DNA of 64,000 bases, taken from assembly GCF_011764505.1 (NCBI RefSeq), contig NZ_AP022839.1:1099001-1163000 (forward strand), read 5' to 3'. How positions within the stretch are numbered: position 1 is the stretch's first letter; the number at the start of each line of letters is the position of its first letter. A model generated the notes under the pieces. It worked only from the letters and a program-made list of their open reading frames with translations, was not told the DNA's origin and searched no databases. This stretch comes from Legionella antarctica. Lineage in GTDB: Bacteria; Pseudomonadota; Gammaproteobacteria; Legionellales; Legionellaceae. Shown one piece after another: positions 19,975-30,747 of the stretch. Position numbers and translations under genes: made by a program.

Positions 19975-20236
19975 AAAATCCGGAAAAGAGACAATGGCGT
20001 ATGCTGTTAGTTTATGATCTGTATAGAATTTTAAGTATTGCTGTATTTTTAGGTATTTATTTTTTGATTCCACCCCAAATTTAGCTAATTTAAATGGATT
20101 TCTGCAAGATCAAGAAAAAGAATTAATCCTCAATGCGCTCAATAAAACAAAATGGAATAGAACAGCTGCCGCTCGACTATTAGGCATTAGCTTCAGGACC
20201 TTACGGTACAGATTAAAAAAATTAGGTCTGGATTAA
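19956..20236 (+). pseudogene. pilS-pilR deletion remnant
   Basis: The first frame (19956-20084) reads MANFQIKNPEKRQWRMLLVY then DLYRILSIAVFLGIYFL and stops; this matches the start of PilS-type sensor kinases, where a basic residue run precedes the first membrane helix. It is followed by a frame (about 20075-20236) ending in a FIS-type helix-turn-helix (NKTKWNRTAAARLLGIS, then FRTLRYRLKKLGLD), the C-terminus of an NtrC-family regulator such as PilR. Everything between is missing, some 2.5 kb by the usual gene sizes. The type IV pilus two-component system has been lost from this site. Confidence 0.7.
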
Positions 20237-20399
20237 GCTTGGCGTGACTCCAATACGATGGAGACTATCTCGCTGTAAAATAATATGAGGTAAATTTATC
20301 TTAGACATTGAAATATATAACTTCTTGGTCTAAGGTTTAAAGACGCGATGATCAATCATTCACGCGAATTCTAATAATACATTACTAAGGAAAGTTATC

Positions 20400-20645
20400 A
20401 TGAGCTCATGGAATAGTGTTGTTTTTTTAAAAACAAAAAATGCATGGTCTGACTCTGCTTCAATTTCAAGAATGAATGGCGTGCAAAGCCTTTGGTCTAC
20501 CTCTGGTGACTGGGACTGGTGCATTAAGCTTGATCCTAAACATTCAACACCAGAAGAAACTGCAGATTTTGTTAAAAACCTAAGAAATGCTGACTGGGTT
20601 GCTGAGACTAAAACCAGCTGGTGGAAAGAAGTTGCAGTGAAATAA
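20400..20645 (+). CDS. Small 81-aa protein, Lrp/AsnC effector-domain-like
   Basis: A short gene with AAGGAAAG upstream of the ATG. The pattern MNGVQSLWSTSGDWDWCIKL ... AETKTSWW resembles the stand-alone ligand-binding (RAM/SraA) domain of Lrp/AsnC regulators: a GV..... G.yD....L core, an acidic helix and a closing V..T.T strand. There is no helix-turn-helix. Function is unknown. It lies between the pil scar and the convergent toxin-antitoxin pair. Confidence 0.6.
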   Translation: MSSWNSVVFLKTKNAWSDSASISRMNGVQSLWSTSGDWDWCIKLDPKHSTPEETADFVKNLRNADWVAETKTSWWKEVAVK

Positions 20646-20739
20646 AAGTTACATCTGGCTGATTTGGGAGATTATCTCGCTTATGATGTTACTCATCAAT
20701 ATTTGGTGGACTTTAGCTGACTTAGTCTCTCAATTCGCC

Positions 20740-21447
20740 TTAACTTTCCAGGGCCTTTTTTGTATTGTCTTTCTTATATATCGTAGTTATTTTTTCCCCA
20801 TTCCAAACATAGCTGAAATGCGCCCCTTGTTGGCATTTATGTATAATGTTGGGCTTAAATAAAGCAAAATTAGCCCCAGCGGACCGCACTGAATGATAAA
20901 CGATGCCATCTTCTTGCTTTTCCTTGATTTGAGCTCCAAAATTTTGACTCAATTTATAATCTAAAGGTGAATAGATAGGATCAGTCTGTTTATTCAAAAT
21001 TGTTAAATCGAATAATTGAGCACTAAAATCCGCAATTAAACTTCGCATATCCAATTCTTGAGCTGGCTCATTGGTGTAAGATAAGAATTGTTCTTTATGA
21101 TAAATGGTTTCTGCAATAGCAATTGAGAGCGACTCGGCAGCATAATAGACTCCATAATCACCGTTAGAGAATCGACTGCCCTCAGGGTTAATATGGGTAA
21201 AGGCTGCCATAATATATCCACAGCCAGGAACAGCATATAATCTTTCTTGTTTAGGCACTAAGCCCAAAAGTCCAATTTCATCCTGTATCCTGGGGTTTGT
21301 TAGCATTTGTACTGCAAACAACGCGTCAAACTCTTCAGCGCAAGCGACATCTTCAAACAAATGAATAGGGGGAAATTGAGAGGGAATCAAGCGATAACAA
21401 CGTTGTCGCGTATAGGGTAATTTACACAGTAAGTCTAATGAAGGCAT
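20740..21447 (-). CDS. RES-domain toxin
   Basis: A 235-aa protein of the RES family: an Arg near the start (YRLIPSQFPP), GSRFSNGDYGVYYAAES with the conserved R and Y, a glutamate in AIAETIYHKE and a closing DGIVYHSVRSAG. RES toxins degrade NAD+. It overlaps the antitoxin gene by a few bases (TGATG), the standard antitoxin-first order. The RES-Xre type II toxin-antitoxin assignment rests on both genes together. Confidence 0.92.
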   Translation of the reverse strand: MPSLDLLCKLPYTRQRCYRLIPSQFPPIHLFEDVACAEEFDALFAVQMLTNPRIQDEIGLLGLVPKQERLYAVPGCGYIMAAFTHINPEGSRFSNGDYGVYYAAESLSIAIAETIYHKEQFLSYTNEPAQELDMRSLIADFSAQLFDLTILNKQTDPIYSPLDYKLSQNFGAQIKEKQEDGIVYHSVRSAGANFALFKPNIIHKCQQGAHFSYVWNGEKITTIYKKDNTKKALES

Positions 21448-21842
21448 CAGGCTTTACCGCCTCGTTCTGCATTTAGCCTGCTGGCAACTGCCCAAAGATC
21501 CACAACGCGCCCTTGCACCATAATATCCATAGCAGATCGGCCATTATAGAAAGGGGCTTTGTTGGGTTTCCTGACCCATTTATAAACGGATTCTTGATTT
21601 GAAAATAAAATCCTCAAAGCGGCATGAATGTTTAATAAGTATGATATACGTTCAATGAGATCGTGACTAAATGAGGCTTTTTCAGGAGAGTTTTTGTATT
21701 TAAACCAGGTTGAACGTTTGAGACCTAATAAGGATAACGCCTCATCGGTGGTGCAATGCCATTTATCTAAAATATTTAAAACCACTTTAAAGGCGGTTTG
21801 GACCTGTTCATGATTTATAGTAGTTGACTGCAATGGAATCAT
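21447..21842 (-). CDS. Xre/MbcA/ParS-type antitoxin of a RES pair
   Basis: A 131-aa protein with an N-terminal helix-turn-helix (TTDEALSLLGLKRSTWFKY) and the MbcA/ParS/Xre (DUF2384) toxin-binding tail (KWVRKPNKAPFYNGRSAMD followed by WAVASRLNAERGG). It should neutralise the RES toxin encoded right after it and repress the operon by binding the palindromes just upstream of its start. Confidence 0.92.
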   Translation of the reverse strand: MIPLQSTTINHEQVQTAFKVVLNILDKWHCTTDEALSLLGLKRSTWFKYKNSPEKASFSHDLIERISYLLNIHAALRILFSNQESVYKWVRKPNKAPFYNGRSAMDIMVQGRVVDLWAVASRLNAERGGKA

Positions 21843-21861
21843 TGATTATCTCAACATGGCT

Positions 21862-21908
21862 TATAGTCTAAATATAGACTATATTATAGTTTTAGTCCAT
21901 ATATGGAC
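21862..21908 (-). promoter_or_regulatory. Paired operator palindromes of the RES/Xre operon
   Basis: Two 14-bp dyads share the pattern GTCYAWATATRGAC: GTCTAAATATAGAC at 21866-21879, within longer arms TATAGTCTA/TAGACTATA, and GTCCATATATGGAC at 21895-21908, a perfect palindrome. Their start points are 29 bp apart and they lie 24-66 bp before the antitoxin ATG, where the promoter should be. Autorepression by the antitoxin is the natural reading. Confidence 0.7.
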
Positions 21909-21932
21909 GATTAATCCGTCCACATTAATACG

Positions 21933-23363
21933 TTAATTTGTTACCATAAATTTAATTTCATCAATTTTGGCTAAAATTCGTGCTTTTAAATAGTCGTCAT
22001 GTTTTGCTAAACCAAGAGCCACCTTTAATTGTGCGATAGCTGCTCTTTTTTGTCCCTCAAGTAATAAACATTGTGACTGAGTAAAATACGCATAACTTTT
22101 TTGATGAGCTTCTGCTTGTGCACGAGCCAAAGCTCGGCAAAGTGGCAGATCGTGTGTGTATATTCTACTTCCTTTTAAGAGAATACTGATTGCTTTCTCT
22201 GCTTGATTAGCCGCGAGCAGCCCCTCGCTGTATGCCATTAGTGCAGCGTAATTATCAGGATAAATATTGAGCATTTCTGCCAGGCGAGAAAGGGCTGCCT
22301 GATGTTGCAACATTCCTGTTTCTGCATGAGCCATTGCAATTTGGAAATAAAGATTATCCTTATTTTGTTCTAGCAATGGTATTAGGCGGTCAGAGGCTTT
22401 ACGGAAATAATTATTATTTAACAATGCCAGAACGTATCCATATTGGCAGGCAACATTGTGATTTTGTTTTGGACAGTGATATGCATAAAAATCGAGTAGT
22501 TTTTTATTTTCTGGCGCTACAGATACTCTGATTAACTCCTTAAACAGGGCATAATCTAAGGAGTCCGTGTATTGTTTTTTAGCTAAATGATCAGTCCGAT
22601 TTTCAGCTTCTGCAATTCGGTCAGCATCCATTGGGTGGGTGCGCAGAATTGCCGGGATATTTGCAGTATAATAATAACGAGAATTTTCCTGCATCTTTTG
22701 AAAAAATGCAGCCATACCCCGTGGATTGAATCCGGCTTTGATTAACATATCAATGCCAATTCTATCGGCTTCTTTTTCTTTAGATCGAGTAAAATTGATA
22801 TTATCCTGAGAAAAGCCGGAAAGTGATGCCATCATTGCTCCCATTCCTACAGTGGGATTTAAGACTCCTAAAGCTGCGGAGGCTAACAAAGAAGCTAACA
22901 TAGGTATACGCATCTGTTTTTGATGCTCTATCATACTGTAAAGATGGTGTAAACGAACGTGGGCTATTTCATGGGCCATTACTGCCGCCAGTTCACTTTC
23001 ATTGCTGGTAGTTAAAATAAGTTGAGAGTTAATACCGATGTATCCGCCAGGACCTGCGAAGGCGTTGATCTCTTTTGATTTAACAATAAAGAAATAGGGT
23101 GCTCTAATGTTACCAAAATGCGCCAGTTTTTTCCCTATATTATTAACAAACTGAATGGCTAATGGGTTACGCTCTATACTGTCTGATTGATTAATCAGTT
23201 GAATAAATTCCTTTTCTAACTGCTCCAGTTCATTTGTTGAGTAAGGGGATAATCCCTGAGCAAATGAGGTTAGAGTCAAAAGTGACAGAATTAGTAGTGC
23301 GATCCATGATTTTAGTTTGGAAAATTTAAGGTTAAATCTAAATTTCATGTTCAATTTAATCAT
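21933..23363 (-). CDS. BepA-like M48 metalloprotease with TPR tail
   Basis: A protein of about 475 residues with a signal peptide (LKSWIALLILSLLTLTSFAQ), an M48 zinc protease domain with HEIAH (HExxH) in VMAHEIAHVRLHH and the downstream glutamate ligand in RSKEKEADRIGIDML, and a C-terminal TPR-like half from about residue 290. This layout is that of the periplasmic chaperone/protease BepA (YfgC), which handles LptD and BAM-complex assembly. It is divergent from ribD with only about 60 bp between the starts. Start choice between 23375, 23363 and 23348 is open. Confidence 0.88.
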   Translation of the reverse strand: MIKLNMKFRFNLKFSKLKSWIALLILSLLTLTSFAQGLSPYSTNELEQLEKEFIQLINQSDSIERNPLAIQFVNNIGKKLAHFGNIRAPYFFIVKSKEINAFAGPGGYIGINSQLILTTSNESELAAVMAHEIAHVRLHHLYSMIEHQKQMRIPMLASLLASAALGVLNPTVGMGAMMASLSGFSQDNINFTRSKEKEADRIGIDMLIKAGFNPRGMAAFFQKMQENSRYYYTANIPAILRTHPMDADRIAEAENRTDHLAKKQYTDSLDYALFKELIRVSVAPENKKLLDFYAYHCPKQNHNVACQYGYVLALLNNNYFRKASDRLIPLLEQNKDNLYFQIAMAHAETGMLQHQAALSRLAEMLNIYPDNYAALMAYSEGLLAANQAEKAISILLKGSRIYTHDLPLCRALARAQAEAHQKSYAYFTQSQCLLLEGQKRAAIAQLKVALGLAKHDDYLKARILAKIDEIKFMVTN

Positions 23364-23425
23364 TAGGCTACTCAAAAATTGAATAATTTGTTATCATTCG
23401 TGCACTTTTTAAAGGTGATTAATTG

Positions 23426-24478
23426 ATGCACGAAAAGTTTCTGCTCACAGCACTTGAACAAGCCAGACTTGGTCGGGGGCTCTGTGCGCCCAATCCTAGT
23501 GTTGGTGCTATTGCTGTGCAAAATGGCAATATTATAGCACAAGCTTGTCATCAAGGTGCAGGTACGCCACATGCAGAACAACTATTGTTAGCACAAATCT
23601 CCCCTAAAATGCCAGGGATTCGTCTTTATATTACTCTTGAACCATGTAACCATTGGGGTAGAACACCGCCATGTGTTGATGCGATCATTGAACATGGGGT
23701 CGAAGAGGTATTTTTTGCTTATTTAGATCCTAACCCAATTGTAGCAAAAAATAATTCCTCAGCTAAATTACGTGAACATGGGGTCAAAGTTACTCATCTA
23801 CCAATAGAGCAAATTAATGAGTTTTATAAAAGCTATGCCTACTGGACTGAAACCCGTCAGCCGAGAGTGACGGTAAAAATGGCTCAGTCTTTAGATGGTA
23901 AAATAGGGCGGTCTGAAGGGAAGCGATTGATTTTATCCAACTCGCTATGCTCTGAGTTTACGCATAAGATGCGTGCAACCACAGATATTATCTTAACAAC
24001 AGCCAGGACTATCCAACTGGATAATCCCAAAATGAACGTCAGATTGGATAATACGGAACAGGCGAAACCAGTTGCTGTGATTGACCGCCATTTAAGTTTA
24101 AGTCCCCTCGCGGCTATTTTTTCAACAGCGAGCCACTGTCACATCCTTCACCATGAGTTAAAGAACGTTTCCTACCCAAACAGCAGCTTTTATTCTATAC
24201 CATTAATAAATGGCACAATGGATTTAAAAGCAATATTTAGCTATTTAGGCGAGCTCGGATATCACGATGTTTGGGTAGAGGCTGGGGGTGCAATGTTTAG
24301 TGCTTTGCATCAAAAGGGTTTAGTTCACCGAACTTATTTGTATATAGTTCCAATCAGTTTAGGAGAAAAGGCTGTTTCAGCTTACCAGCAGAGCGGAATA
24401 TTTGAACGAGCGCATACTGTTTCATGGCATGCTATGGGGGATAATATGATAGCATGTCTAGATTGGCAGGAGGATTAG
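23426..24478 (+). CDS. ribD: Bifunctional riboflavin deaminase/reductase RibD
   Basis: It carries out the second and third steps of riboflavin synthesis: deamination of the GTP-derived pyrimidine, then reduction of its ribose. The deaminase domain (residues about 1-145) shows zinc ligands in PHAEQLLL and EPCNHWGRTPPC. The reductase domain follows from about 150 (PRVTVKMAQSLDGKIG). The ATG at 23426 follows AAAGGTG. It is the first gene of a rib operon and its TAG overlaps the GTG of ribE. No FMN riboswitch fits in the short upstream region. Confidence 0.96.
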   Translation: MHEKFLLTALEQARLGRGLCAPNPSVGAIAVQNGNIIAQACHQGAGTPHAEQLLLAQISPKMPGIRLYITLEPCNHWGRTPPCVDAIIEHGVEEVFFAYLDPNPIVAKNNSSAKLREHGVKVTHLPIEQINEFYKSYAYWTETRQPRVTVKMAQSLDGKIGRSEGKRLILSNSLCSEFTHKMRATTDIILTTARTIQLDNPKMNVRLDNTEQAKPVAVIDRHLSLSPLAAIFSTASHCHILHHELKNVSYPNSSFYSIPLINGTMDLKAIFSYLGELGYHDVWVEAGGAMFSALHQKGLVHRTYLYIVPISLGEKAVSAYQQSGIFERAHTVSWHAMGDNMIACLDWQED

Positions 24479-25092
24479 TGTTTACAGGATTAATAGAGGA
24501 AAAAGGTAAGATTATCAACAATGTTGCTCATGGTTGTTCAAATCGCCTGGTGGTTTCATCACCTTTTGAAAGTCTACAAACAGGTGAAAGCATAGCTGTT
24601 AATGGGGTATGTTTAACTTTATTACCTTCAAAATCGAATGAATTAAATTTTGATGTGTCACCTGAAACCCTTAATTTAACTACGCTGGCTCATTTATCAT
24701 CTGGAGACTTTGTCAATCTTGAGCGAGCTATGTTTGCCACGACTCGTTTTGGGGGCCATTACGTAAGTGGTCATGTGGATACTACAGCTCGAATAAAATC
24801 CATTAATTCAATGGATGAATACATTGAATTGGAGCTAACAGGGTTTAGTCCAAACGCCCTGCTTTATTTAGTTCCCAAAGGGAGTATTACAGTAGAAGGG
24901 GTTAGCTTAACTATTAATGCTTTAATAAACCAAAACGTTAAATTAATGTTGGTACCCCATACTTTGTCACAAACAAACTTAGGAATGCTAGGAGAAGGTC
25001 AGCACGTGAATATAGAATTTGATTATCTTACCCGTATTGTTGCTCATCAGCTTCAAATTTTCGGGAAATTGAACTGTGAGGTAGAGCCATGA
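24478..25092 (+). CDS. ribE: Riboflavin synthase, alpha subunit
   Basis: A 204-aa protein that converts two lumazines to riboflavin and the pyrimidine. It starts with GTG at 24478 (MFTGLIEEKGKI, the family N-terminus), preceded by AGGAGG. The two lumazine-binding repeats are clear: GESIAVNGVCLTL with GHYVSGHVD in the first and KGSITVEGVSLTIN with LVPHTLSQTNLG in the second. It overlaps ribD by one base and ribBA by four (ATGA). Confidence 0.96.
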   Translation: MFTGLIEEKGKIINNVAHGCSNRLVVSSPFESLQTGESIAVNGVCLTLLPSKSNELNFDVSPETLNLTTLAHLSSGDFVNLERAMFATTRFGGHYVSGHVDTTARIKSINSMDEYIELELTGFSPNALLYLVPKGSITVEGVSLTINALINQNVKLMLVPHTLSQTNLGMLGEGQHVNIEFDYLTRIVAHQLQIFGKLNCEVEP

Positions 25093-26297
25093 ACTATTCG
25101 TTAGCCACTATAGAACAGGCAGTAGAAACACTTAAAGCCGGTAAAATGATTATTTTAATGGATGATGAAGACAGGGAAAATGAAGGCGATCTCGTGATGG
25201 CTGCAGAGTTTGTTACTCCTGAAGCAATTAATTTTATGTCACGATTTGGTTGCGGATTAATTTGCCTGCCAATGGCTGATGAACTGATTGATAAATTGCA
25301 GTTACCTATGATGGCTCAGAATAATAAGTCACCTTATGGAACAGCATTTACTGTTTCTATAGAAGCAGCTCAAGGGGTCTCAACTGGAATTTCAGCCCGA
25401 GATAGAGCACATACGATTAAAGTAGCCATAGATTCTAAAAGTGGCCCCTCGGATGTCATATCTCCTGGCCATGTATTCCCATTACGTGCGAGAAGAAAAG
25501 GTGTTTTAGAAAGGGCTGGCCAAACAGAGGGCAGTGTCGATTTGTCACGAATCGCGGGATTAATTCCTGCTGCGGTAATTTGCGAAATAATAAACGAAGA
25601 CGGGACAATGAGCCGACGCGATGAATTGGCATTGTTTTCCCGAACCCATCAAATCCCTATGGTAACGATTAAAGATTTGATTGAATACCGAATCCACCAT
25701 GAGACCCTAATCCAAGCTGTTGCAAGTACTCCTATTCCTTTGCAGAATAGGGGGATTTTTAATATGACGGTTTTTGAGAATGATTTAGATTCTTCAGAAC
25801 ATTTTGCTCTGGTCAAACCACCATTATTCGGTAATCAGGCCCCTTTGGTTCGTGTTCACTCTGAATGTATTACTGGTGATGTTTTTGGATCGTGTAAGTG
25901 TGATTGCGGGAAACAACTAGAGCACTCCCTCGATTTGATAGCTGCTGAGGGGGGGGTATTAATTTATCTACGTCAAGAGGGCAGAGGGATTGGATTGGCT
26001 AATAAGTTGAAAGCCTATGCCTTACAAGACCAGGGTTTGGACACAGTTGAAGCTAATCTTAAACTGGGTTTACCTGCTGATGATAGAGATTACGCTATTG
26101 CCTATCAAATGCTTAAATATTTGGGTATTGAAGCGTTAAGATTAATGACTAATAATCCTTCAAAAATTGCTGCTGTTGAGCAATATGGAATTACAGTTAC
26201 TGAACGTATCCCCTTAGAAATGGAACCAACTAACGACAATCGTGGATATTTAAAAACAAAAAAAGAAAAATTGGGGCATTTATTGTCCATTGAATAG
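25089..26297 (+). CDS. ribBA: Bifunctional DHBP synthase / GTP cyclohydrolase II
   Basis: A 402-aa fusion. The RibB part (residues about 1-205) makes the four-carbon unit from ribulose-5-phosphate ([26 protein letters not shown]). The RibA part (about 206-402) starts the pathway from GTP; the GTP cyclohydrolase zinc cysteines are in [15 protein letters not shown] and a further motif is RQEGRGIGL. Overlapping start and stop codons place it firmly in the rib operon. Confidence 0.96.
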   Translation: MNYSLATIEQAVETLKAGKMIILMDDEDRENEGDLVMAAEFVTPEAINFMSRFGCGLICLPMADELIDKLQLPMMAQNNKSPYGTAFTVSIEAAQGVSTGISARDRAHTIKVAIDSKSGPSDVISPGHVFPLRARRKGVLERAGQTEGSVDLSRIAGLIPAAVICEIINEDGTMSRRDELALFSRTHQIPMVTIKDLIEYRIHHETLIQAVASTPIPLQNRGIFNMTVFENDLDSSEHFALVKPPLFGNQAPLVRVHSECITGDVFGSCKCDCGKQLEHSLDLIAAEGGVLIYLRQEGRGIGLANKLKAYALQDQGLDTVEANLKLGLPADDRDYAIAYQMLKYLGIEALRLMTNNPSKIAAVEQYGITVTERIPLEMEPTNDNRGYLKTKKEKLGHLLSIE

Positions 26298-26298
26298 G

Positions 26299-26775
26299 AT
26301 GAATATGAAAGAAATAAAGGCACTTCCAGGTAAAACTAATAGTACATTCCCAGTTGCATTGGTCGTTAGTACCTTTAATCAACCCATTACTAATGCTTTA
26401 AAAGAAGGAGCGTTAGAGCGGTTGACGGAGCTTGGGTTTACATCGAATGAACTTACTGTAGTAGAAGTGCCTGGTGCTGTAGAAATCCCCTTAGCTGCCC
26501 AATTATTGGCCAAAAAAAAATCGGTGCAGGTTATCATTGCCCTGGGGGCCGTTATTCGTGGTGAAACGAGTCATTATGACTATGTGTGCGATCAAATTAG
26601 TCAAGGCTGTCAGAGGGTCATGTTAGATTTTGATATACCGGTCCTGTTTGGTGTACTTACTACAGATAATGAAGAGCAGGCTTGGGATAGATTGGGTGGT
26701 CAGCATGGGCACAAAGGGCGCGATATGGCAGATTCTGCGGTGATTATGCAGTCAATAAAGCAGCAATTAGAGTAA
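26299..26775 (+). CDS. ribH: Lumazine synthase (riboflavin synthase beta chain)
   Basis: It condenses the pyrimidine with the four-carbon unit to make 6,7-dimethyl-8-ribityllumazine. Family motifs are VVSTFNQPITNAL, VPGAVEIPL, GAVIRGETSHYDYVCD and GVLTTDNEEQA. The ATG at 26299 begins one base after the ribBA stop; a second ATG at 26305 is possible. It is the last gene of the rib operon; nusB, often next, is not here. Confidence 0.95.
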   Translation: MNMKEIKALPGKTNSTFPVALVVSTFNQPITNALKEGALERLTELGFTSNELTVVEVPGAVEIPLAAQLLAKKKSVQVIIALGAVIRGETSHYDYVCDQISQGCQRVMLDFDIPVLFGVLTTDNEEQAWDRLGGQHGHKGRDMADSAVIMQSIKQQLE

Positions 26776-27007
26776 ATGAAGGTTTACATAGATTGACCTG
26801 TTCATCTTGTAAACAATGTAATAGGGTGCTTCACTGAGCTTCCGCTTTCTTTAAAATTTGTTTGCTACTATGACTACTAAAAAATAAACATTGTATTAAT
26901 TTATTAAATTTCTGTTATTTATATCCCCACTTTGATAGAATTAAATCCCGTTTACATGCAAATTTAATTTAGCACCAATTTGGGTGGATGCGGCATTAAC
27001 GGGATAA

Positions 27008-28642
<1,635 letters not shown>

Positions 28643-28644
28643 GC

Positions 28645-29472
28645 ATGAATTTATGCGGATTTGAAGTTGGGTTAGATAAACCTTTATTTTTGATAGCGGG
28701 TCCTTGTGTCATTGAAAGCGAGGAGTTAGCAATAGAAACCGCGGGTTATTTAAAAGAAATGTGTACTTACTTAAACATTCCTTTTATTTATAAATCTTCT
28801 TTTGACAAAGCGAATCGCTCTTCTATTTCAAGTTATAGAGGGCCTGGTTTTGAAAAAGGATTATTAATCCTGGAAAAAGTAAAGTCTCAAGTAGGCGTAC
28901 CTATATTAACAGATGTTCATGAAGATACTCCTTTACTTGAAGTCTCCAGTGTTGTTGATGTATTACAAACTCCAGCTTTTTTATGCAGACAAACGAATTT
29001 CATTCAGAAAGTTGCTGCGATGAATAAACCCGTTAATATAAAAAAGGGCCAATTTTTAGCTCCATGGGAAATGAAGCATGTGATAGAAAAAGCAAAAGCT
29101 GAAGGCAATCAACAGATTATGGCTTGTGAGCGTGGGGTAAGTTTTGGCTATAATAATTTAGTATCTGACATGCGCGCTCTAGCCATAATGCGTGAAACAG
29201 GTTGTCCTATTGTTTATGATGCGACCCATTCAGTACAGTTACCTGGAGGCAATAATGGTGTTTCAGGGGGACAGAGAGAGTTCATTCCTGTTCTTGCCAG
29301 AGCGGCAGTGGCAGCAGGAATTTCAGGGTTGTTTATGGAAACTCATCCCGATCCTGATAAAGCATTAAGTGATGGACCCAATAGTTGGCCATTAGCTAAA
29401 ATGAAACAATTATTAGAGTCCTTAAAAGCTATTGATACTGTGTATAAAAAAACAGGTGAAATTTGTATATAA
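28645..29472 (+). CDS. kdsA: KDO-8-phosphate synthase
   Basis: A 275-aa aldolase that joins phosphoenolpyruvate and arabinose-5-phosphate to make KDO-8-P for lipopolysaccharide core. Motifs include [39 protein letters not shown] and [11 protein letters not shown]. It lies directly after pyrG, an arrangement common in gammaproteobacteria, where eno often follows; here eno is absent and about 330 bp of non-coding DNA follows. Confidence 0.97.
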   Translation: MNLCGFEVGLDKPLFLIAGPCVIESEELAIETAGYLKEMCTYLNIPFIYKSSFDKANRSSISSYRGPGFEKGLLILEKVKSQVGVPILTDVHEDTPLLEVSSVVDVLQTPAFLCRQTNFIQKVAAMNKPVNIKKGQFLAPWEMKHVIEKAKAEGNQQIMACERGVSFGYNNLVSDMRALAIMRETGCPIVYDATHSVQLPGGNNGVSGGQREFIPVLARAAVAAGISGLFMETHPDPDKALSDGPNSWPLAKMKQLLESLKAIDTVYKKTGEICI

Positions 29473-29798
29473 CCGCCAAGCAGTTATAACCAGTTGGAAG
29501 TTTGCCGGAATCAACTATGGAATTATTAGAAACTGGCAAATTAAACATTTGGGACTAAACATGAACTTCCGGCGCTGGATTCGATTTAGAAAGAGAATTA
29601 AATTATTACCCATTATCTGGACTTTGGCCATTTTCCAAAACCTGCTATGAGATAATTTAAAACCTCAAGCAATATATCGAACCCAATTCTACTCACCTCG
29701 CCTCAACCATAGCATGGAATTCGAAATGATAAATATAAATTCACTATGTACTTTTTTTGTGATACTGGTTATAATATGTGAATTATTATTAAGAGAGA
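29473..29798. other. Intergenic stretch after kdsA
   Basis: I see no gene here. Short frames are shadows without ribosome sites. TATAAT at 29770-29775 sits about 25 bases before the next start codon and may be a -10 element for the effector-like gene at 29799. Confidence 0.4.
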
Positions 29799-30747
29799 AT
29801 GGGTATGAAAAAATCAATCTACGATTTACCTTCAGAGATAGGAAAGGAAATTTCGGGTCACCTACCTTCGATAAAAGCCAAAACGAATGCTATATTAGAT
29901 AAACATACCCGAACCTTATTTCAACCCCCTGCCATTTTATCCAAATTCCTGGAGTTTGTGGCTCATGGAAAGCAAGACCATGCAGAAAAAATATTTACAA
30001 TAAGGAAAAAAAATCCCCACCAGCTCCAGGAGTTATTACTTGAACGAGGCACAGTGACCGACTATTCAGGTCGAACCTTTACCAATATTTCAGCGTATGA
30101 ATACGCTTATTGGGCAAAGGACAAGCATATGTGCCGGATGCTTGAATCGCATATGGACGAGAATACAAAAGCGGCGATGCTAAAGCGCTGCGAAGCGATA
30201 GAGAGCAATGGGTTAACCTATAAGCAACATGGGGTCGAGGTTAAGAATTCAAAGCATTTTGACTTAACCCCACTCAAAACAGCACTGAACAATTATATTG
30301 ATGGTTATGATAACTGGGAGAGCTCCCAGAATTGTGACGCCATGAAGGCGGCATGGATGGAGGTTGGAAAAGAGCAGCGCGATGTTCCAGTCCATGTGGC
30401 TAATGAATATTGCCGTAAAGACCGCTCGTTTGACCCAACACCTCAGTTTAATGAGGACAAATTACCCCGTAAGTTAGCGTTCCACAATTATAATACAAAC
30501 AAAGGCGAATCGTGGTTCCCCTTGGTTATTTCTGATTCTTCCGGGCTTGCGGTTGATTTTGCATTAATTAGGGCGGGGCGTGGGGTGGGCGCGGCGGGGC
30601 CGTGGGGGTTGGACGCTTTCGGCGGCGCCGGATGATTTGGCGGCTATAATCCGCCTTGATGAAGTAAGAACATTAGATCTCACGCAGTCGCGTAAAAACC
30701 TGGAGCCGACAAAACCTGGGCTTGAGATTGATAACCGTATTTTTTAA
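29799..30747 (+). pseudogene. Legionella effector-family gene, frameshifted in a GC-rich segment
   Basis: The first frame codes for 278 residues (MKKSIYDLPSEIGKEISG..., with DYSGRTFTNISAYEYAYWAK at about 90-110 and NEDKLPRKLAFHNYN at about 220). I recall this pattern from a family of Legionella proteins, some with ankyrin repeats. The frame ends in an 85% GC stretch. A different frame then continues from 30631 with DDLAAIIRLDEVRTLDLTQS and stops at 30747. RLDEVRT..DLTQS is what I expect at the end of this family, so one net extra base in the GC-rich stretch has shifted the frame. AAGAGAG precedes the start; 29805 is an alternative ATG. The new 3' end overlaps the convergent reverse-transcriptase gene. 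Confidence 0.6.
30571..30630 (+). other. 60-bp segment of about 85% GC with a single A
   Basis: By hand count it holds 37 G, 14 C, 8 T and 1 A in an AT-rich neighbourhood. It encodes the Gly/Ala-rich tail of the effector-family protein (AGRGVGAAGPWGLDAFGGAG) and ends where the frame shifts. It separates two normal-looking coding stretches of the same gene. Confidence 0.8.

Noticed and set aside
23364..23425. FMN riboswitch before ribD
   Set aside because: Only about 60 bp separate ribD from the divergent protease gene; an RFN element needs roughly 140 nt, and its conserved pieces are not seen.
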